64,000 nucleotides of DNA, from the NCBI GenBank assembly GCA_905216055.1, contig CAJMSH010000005.1:1-64000 (forward strand), written 5' to 3'. The position numbers were made by a program, and so were the translations under genes. The stretch comes from an uncultured bacterium (GTDB lineage Bacteria > Cyanobacteriota > Vampirovibrionia > Gastranaerophilales > Gastranaerophilaceae). The notes below the pieces were generated by a model. It saw nothing but the letters and a program-made list of their open reading frames with translations. It did not search any database and had not been told where the DNA came from. Shown piece after piece: positions 60,390-64,000 of the stretch. Within the stretch, counting starts at the first letter, position 1, and each line of letters opens with the position of its first letter.

Positions 60390-61349
60390 TTAACATTGAA
60401 AGTTAAGGTTATTCATTCCTGTAGCCATTGCCATAAAATCTTGGTCCATAGGATTTGCCATTGAGTTTGAATATAATATTTGTTTTAGTGCCATCAACTG
60501 TTGAGGAGTCATTGTTGTCTGAGGGATATTAAATTGTTGTTGTGCAATATAAGGATTATTTAAACCTTGAACAGCGAATGGATTTATTCCTTGTTGATTT
60601 AGTTGCATAAGAGCTGCCTGTTTTCTGAAATTTTCAAGATATTCTTTCTGAAGCATTTCTATTGGTGATAATTGTTGTTGTTTTAATGCTTCTTCAGCTT
60701 CAGCTTTTTTCTCAGAATGGCTTTTCCCTGTAAATTTACTCATTAACCAATCGCCGACTGCATAACCTACTAAACTGCCAACTACAGGTATTGGGATTAA
60801 TGCTTGACCTATTGCTGCGCCTGCCATGCCTGCACCAAGTCTTAAACCCGCTTTGGCAGTTTCTTTTATGCCTCCAATTAATCCTTCATCTTTAAAAGCT
60901 GAAAAGATATTTGGTAATTCTGTTATCCCGATTAATAATGTTCCTATTAATGGCATTCTTTTTCCAATACCACTCATAGAACCTTTGAATTGTGCCCAAA
61001 ATTTTGAAAGACCTGTTTTTCCTGCTTTATCAGCAAGCTTGCCGCCTACTCTCCAACCTTGAGCTACTTTATCAGGGAATGTTTTTAAAGCTGCCCAGGT
61101 GCTTTGCCAAAAACCGCCGTATCTTTTCTGCATAAGAGCATTATGTTGTTCTGCTTTAAGTGTCCCGTTTTTTATTCCAGACCAAACAGATTCAAAATAA
61201 GATTGATTGTTAAGCTTTCTGTTTTTAATTGTTTCCTGCATAGCTTTAGTAAATTTTTCATTACCTGTACCTAATACAAAATCAGGATACAATTTGCCTG
61301 CACGTTTTACGTATTTCCAACCTACTGATGCAATGGAACTTATTCCCAT
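60390..61349 (-). CDS. Lineage-specific protein with glycine-zipper membrane region
   Basis: 319 residues. MGISSIASVGWKYVKRAGKL opens a basic helical region. A hydrophobic stretch (PLIGTLLIGITELPNIFSAF) precedes a Gly/Ala zipper (GLRLGAGMAGAAIGQALIPI, then PVVGSLVGYAVGDWLMSKF). From about 215 the tail is Gln/Asn/Met-rich (QLMALKQILYSNSMANPMDQ, DFMAMATGMNNLNFQC) and ends in Cys. The leader carries AGGTAGG twice (one as ribosome binding site), complementary to the candidate sRNA. Paralogous in layout to the 58907 protein; no known family, no signal peptide. Confidence 0.7.
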   Translation of the reverse strand: MGISSIASVGWKYVKRAGKLYPDFVLGTGNEKFTKAMQETIKNRKLNNQSYFESVWSGIKNGTLKAEQHNALMQKRYGGFWQSTWAALKTFPDKVAQGWRVGGKLADKAGKTGLSKFWAQFKGSMSGIGKRMPLIGTLLIGITELPNIFSAFKDEGLIGGIKETAKAGLRLGAGMAGAAIGQALIPIPVVGSLVGYAVGDWLMSKFTGKSHSEKKAEAEEALKQQQLSPIEMLQKEYLENFRKQAALMQLNQQGINPFAVQGLNNPYIAQQQFNIPQTTMTPQQLMALKQILYSNSMANPMDQDFMAMATGMNNLNFQC

Positions 61350-61471
61350 TTTTTACCTACCTATTTTTTATAACCTACCTTAATTACATAAAAAATTTTT
61401 GTTTATATAAATTGCTCTAATTTTCTTATTTGTAAAGTTTTGTTAATATTTACAAAACTGCTAAAAAGATG

Positions 61472-61477
61472 TATAAT
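61472..61477 (+). promoter_or_regulatory. TATAAT -10 box 6 nt before the ATG (leaderless)
   Basis: TATAAT, then TGCGCT, then ATG 61484; no ribosome binding site. An ATG at 61469 would overlap the box. Confidence 0.7.
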
Positions 61478-61483
61478 TGCGCT

Positions 61484-61702
61484 ATGTATTGTGAAGACGG
61501 TAAAATTTTTATCGAAGATAACGATCAGTGTATGGACTGTAAAAATTATGCTGAAGGAGTTTCTTGCCCTTTGTTGACGGCTTTGGGGCTTGGTGTTGTT
61601 TATCTTGAAGATAGTTTGACTGTTACAAATTGCGGATTTTTTGAAAAGTTTGAAAGAAAATTACATATTGTGAGGAATAATGACACAAATAACATTGATT
61701 AA
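61484..61702 (+). CDS. Small Cys-containing hypothetical protein
   Basis: 72 residues: MYCEDGKIFIEDNDQCMDCK, then NYAEGVSCPLLTALGLGVVY. Four Cys in the first 35 residues (including CMDC) could bind a metal or cluster. No family recognised. It overlaps the dehydrogenase start by 23 nt, so the two are cotranscribed from the leaderless promoter. Confidence 0.7.
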   Translation: MYCEDGKIFIEDNDQCMDCKNYAEGVSCPLLTALGLGVVYLEDSLTVTNCGFFEKFERKLHIVRNNDTNNID

Positions 61703-62672
61703 CGGAGATGGAATTGGCCCTGAAATTTCTGCTTCAGTTATGAAAATTATTGAAGCTTCAGGTTTAAAAATTGATTGGGATATTCAAACAGCAGGTGCTG
61801 ATGTAATAGAAAAAGAAGGAAGCCCATTGCCTGAAAGGGTATTAAATTCTATTAAAAAAAATAAGGTTGCTCTAAAGGCTCCTGTAACAACACCAATAGG
61901 TAAAGGCTTTAGATCTGTTAATGTTCAACTTCGCAAATCGCTTGATTTGTACGCAAATATAAGACCTTGTAAAAATTTGCCTAATGTAAAAACAAAGTTT
62001 GACAATGTTGATATTGTTGTTGTTAGGGAAAATACTGAAGATTTGTATGCAGGAATTGAAAGACAGGTTGATAATAATACTGCTGAAAGTATAAAAGTTA
62101 TTACAAGAAAAGCATCAGAAAGAATTTGTAAATTCGCATTTGATTATGCAGTAAAAAATAATAGAAAAGAGGTTTGTGTAGTTACAAAAGCTAATATTAT
62201 GAAACTTTCTGACGGCTTATTTTTAGATTGTTACAGACGTGTTGCTGAAGATTATCCGCAAATTAATAAACGTGAAATTTTGGTTGATAATTTGTGCATG
62301 CAGCTTGTTCAAAATCCTTCTCAATTTGATGTTCTTGTGCTGCCTAATTTATACGGTGATATTGTATCTGATTTATGTGCAGGTTTGATTGGCGGGCTTG
62401 GAGTTGCTCAAGGCGCTAATATAGGTCTTGATTATGCTGTTTTTGAACCCGTTCATGGCTCTGCCCCTGATATAAAAGGGCAAAATAAAGCAAATCCAAC
62501 AGCTTTGCTGCTTTCTTCAATTGAGATGCTAAAATATATCGGTGAAATATCTTACGCTCAAAAAATTGAAAAAGCCCTTTTTGCTACATTGTCACAAGGA
62601 AAATTTACCTGTGATTTAGGCGGAAATTTATCAACTTCAGAATTTACGGATGCAATAATTCAAAATCTGTAA
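61680..62672 (+). CDS. NAD(P)-dependent isocitrate/isopropylmalate-type dehydrogenase
   Basis: 330 residues of the beta-decarboxylating dehydrogenase family. ITLINGDGIGPEISASVMKI opens the fold; SVNVQLRKSLDLYANIRPCK holds the substrate Ser/Arg residues of isocitrate enzymes; VVVRENTEDLYAGIE, KANIMKLSDGLFLDC (catalytic Lys) and NLYGDIVSDLCAGLIGG (metal Asp) follow, then VFEPVHGSAPDIKGQNKANP. SxNVxLRK and RENTEDLYAGIE favour an NAD-type isocitrate dehydrogenase over LeuB. Short form, as in IDH3-like enzymes. Start overlaps the small upstream gene. Confidence 0.88.
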   Translation: MTQITLINGDGIGPEISASVMKIIEASGLKIDWDIQTAGADVIEKEGSPLPERVLNSIKKNKVALKAPVTTPIGKGFRSVNVQLRKSLDLYANIRPCKNLPNVKTKFDNVDIVVVRENTEDLYAGIERQVDNNTAESIKVITRKASERICKFAFDYAVKNNRKEVCVVTKANIMKLSDGLFLDCYRRVAEDYPQINKREILVDNLCMQLVQNPSQFDVLVLPNLYGDIVSDLCAGLIGGLGVAQGANIGLDYAVFEPVHGSAPDIKGQNKANPTALLLSSIEMLKYIGEISYAQKIEKALFATLSQGKFTCDLGGNLSTSEFTDAIIQNL

Positions 62673-62684
62673 GATAAAAGAATA

Positions 62685-63011
62685 TTAGTCAATAAGACCT
62701 AAATCTCTTAAAAATCTTGTGTTATCAGATAATTCAAGTAGTTTTTCATCATCTGTTGGATCAATAACCCCTTTAGAAAAAAGTTCATCCATAATTTTGT
62801 TGTGAGAATCATTTTCAGGATCAGAAAGAGCGAGTTTTGTAAAATTATTTATATCACATTTTCTTTCATACATATTAACTGCTGTACGAGTTAATTTGTC
62901 TAAGAAAACACTTTTTCTCCCTTCAAAGTCAACGTCTAACGGGTTTATCGCAGCACATTGTTTTTTAGTTTTTTCTAAATTAAGTTTTTGAGCTAATTTT
63001 TTAAACATCAT
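62685..63011 (-). CDS. Small helical hypothetical protein
   Basis: 108 residues, starting MMFKKLAQKLNLEKTKKQCA, with AAGGGGA upstream. Helical and charged (DKLTRTAVNMYERKCDINNF; NKIMDELFSKGVIDPTDDEK), no membrane segment. The ends of this gene and the dehydrogenase gene are only 12 nt apart, convergent. No family recognised. Confidence 0.65.
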   Translation of the reverse strand: MMFKKLAQKLNLEKTKKQCAAINPLDVDFEGRKSVFLDKLTRTAVNMYERKCDINNFTKLALSDPENDSHNKIMDELFSKGVIDPTDDEKLLELSDNTRFLRDLGLID

Positions 63012-63224
63012 ATTTACACAAAATCCCCTTAATTCTAATTATACACTATGTGTCAAGAAAATCTACAATTCTTAACAATTTATGTATGTATATTTTTTTC
63101 TTGATTATAACTTATATTTAAATTAAAATATTTCTTGTTAAACAGAGTATAAAAAGAGGTTTAGCCTCAAGAGTTTTTAAAACGTTAATTAATTTATAAA
63201 TATAAACTATAAAGGTGGTAAAAA
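63012..63224. other. Divergent intergenic region before serS
   Basis: Holds promoters for both flanking genes, AT-rich. A small stem GAGG...CCTC lies near 63161-63172. The T-box hallmark (AGGGTGGNACCGCG) is absent, so no T-box is called. Confidence 0.4.
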
Positions 63225-64000
63225 ATGCTTGATATCAAATTAATCAGAGAATGTCCTGATAAGGTTAACGAACTTTTAAAAAGAAGAAATCCTGAGCTTT
63301 CAATTGATGAAGTTTTAGAAATCGATGCTGAAAGAAGAAAAATTCAAACTCAAGTTGATGAACTTCGTGCAAAAAGAAAAAATGAATCTCAAAAAATAGG
63401 TTTGATGAAAAAGAACGGTGAAAATACTGATGCTGTTCAAGAAGATGTAAGAAAACTCGGTGATGAAATTAAAGAATTAGAAGAAAAACAAACAGAACTT
63501 GATAACAAGCAACGTGATATTTTACTTCATACTCCTAATATCCCTGATGAAACAACTCCTATCGGCTTGTCAGAAGATGATAATGTTGAAGTTTACAAAT
63601 GGGGTGAGCCAAGAAAATTTGATTTTGAATTTAAAGCTCACTGGGATTTGTGTGAAGAAAAAGGTCTTGTAGACTTTGAACGTGGTGTTAAACTTTCTCA
63701 AAGCAGATTTATTTTGTATAGAAATAAAGGTGCAAAATTAGAACGTGCTATTATTAACTTTTTCTTAGATTATCATTGTAATGTACAAGGATATGAAGAA
63801 GTTTTGCCTCCGTTTATGGCAAATGCTGCTACAATGACCGGAACAGGCCAATTGCCTAAATTCAAAGAAGATATGTATAAATGCGTTGATGAAGATTTAT
63901 ACTTAATTCCGACAGCAGAAGTTCCTGTAACAAATATTTATTCAGGTGAAATTTTATCAGAAGATGATTTACCTAAATATATGACAGCATACACTCCATG
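63225..64000 (+). CDS. serS: Seryl-tRNA synthetase (3' end beyond the window)
   Basis: The first 258 codons. MLDIKLIRECPDKVNELLKR begins the N-terminal coiled-coil arm that grips the long variable arm of tRNA-Ser (helices about 28-100: ERRKIQTQVDELRAKRKNES, then KLGDEIKELEEKQTELDNKQ). The class II core follows: RFILYRNKGAKLERAIINFF, then NAATMTGTGQLPKF and YLIPTAEVPVTNIYSGEIL, which are seryl-tRNA synthetase signatures. AAAGGTGG stands before the ATG. The frame is open to the window's right edge. Confidence 0.95.
   Translation, partial: MLDIKLIRECPDKVNELLKRRNPELSIDEVLEIDAERRKIQTQVDELRAKRKNESQKIGLMKKNGENTDAVQEDVRKLGDEIKELEEKQTELDNKQRDILLHTPNIPDETTPIGLSEDDNVEVYKWGEPRKFDFEFKAHWDLCEEKGLVDFERGVKLSQSRFILYRNKGAKLERAIINFFLDYHCNVQGYEEVLPPFMANAATMTGTGQLPKFKEDMYKCVDEDLYLIPTAEVPVTNIYSGEILSEDDLPKYMTAYTP

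Noticed and set aside
63100..63224. T-box leader for serS
   Set aside because: The T-box consensus and an antiterminator/terminator pair are missing; only a small stem and a normal ribosome site are seen.

Overview
The window is AT-rich DNA from a diderm bacterium. It encodes an autotransporter, an OmpH/Skp-type periplasmic chaperone, a TolC-type outer-membrane channel, Lgt, an S-layer-homology (SLH) protein and a pair of type IV pilin-like proteins. The mix of SLH protein plus outer-membrane genes, low GC, pilin-like proteins of this style and many lineage-specific membrane proteins suggests a gut-type non-photosynthetic cyanobacterial relative (Vampirovibrionia/Gastranaerophilales, formerly Melainabacteria). 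This is inference: the window has no rRNA, and a marker tree would be needed.

Layout. 1-4.7 kb: a large autotransporter (possibly cut by the window edge) and an OmpH-like chaperone, closed by a terminator. 4.8-11.5 kb: an accessory stretch with an XRE regulator, a TPR gene without a good start, an apparently frameshifted membrane gene, two proteins resembling ADP-ribosyltransferases (one PARP-like, one R-S-E type), a DUF1796 protein and gene remnants. 11.5-16.9 kb: a DUF1349 protein, a TolC-like channel, two adjacent cell-wall hydrolases (amidase and GH24 lysozyme, each with a LysM-like region) and CutA. 16.9-23.0 kb: envelope glycan/lipid glycosylation (two GT-C glycosyltransferases, a sugar epimerase, a GtrB-type GT2 and a flippase-like membrane protein). 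23-25 kb: two pilin-like proteins and a small protein. 25-34 kb: a degenerate GAR-synthetase homologue, a DnaJ variant, QueE, def-fmt-aroH, a HerA-like protein that appears to have lost its P-loop, then yqeK and nadD. 34-41 kb: lineage-specific membrane proteins, a structured RNA and a cpaE-cpaF pair. 41-51 kb: uvrB and a long minus-strand operon (ClpX-type zinc finger, a hypothetical, ruvX, DUF1292, ATPase-less Clp_N protein, tilS, hpt, histidine kinase). 51-58.5 kb: a TPR lipoprotein, lgt, an MFS transporter, pyk, the SLH protein, a Cys-rich exported protein and a uridine-kinase-like protein. 58.5-64 kb: two glycine-rich membrane proteins, an isocitrate/isopropylmalate-type dehydrogenase and the start of serS.

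Three themes go beyond routine annotation. First, at least six genes have a TATAAT-like box exactly 6 nt before the ATG and no Shine-Dalgarno sequence, which points to leaderless transcripts and corrects several start codons. Second, two non-coding RNAs are visible: one of about 185 nt at 37.6-37.8 kb whose 3' strand can pair with either of two upstream strands, and a small RNA at 54.1-54.2 kb with a CU-rich stretch complementary to ribosome-binding regions of some lineage-specific membrane-protein genes. Third, those proteins (34.5, 40.3, 58.9 and 60.4 kb, plus small helical ones at 24.5, 34.2 and 53.7 kb) look like a dispersed, partly paralogous set of unknown function and are the best candidate here for an undescribed system. 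Several familiar enzymes (PurD, HerA, CpaF, ClpC/ClpX parts) appear as versions lacking catalytic motifs or ATPase domains.
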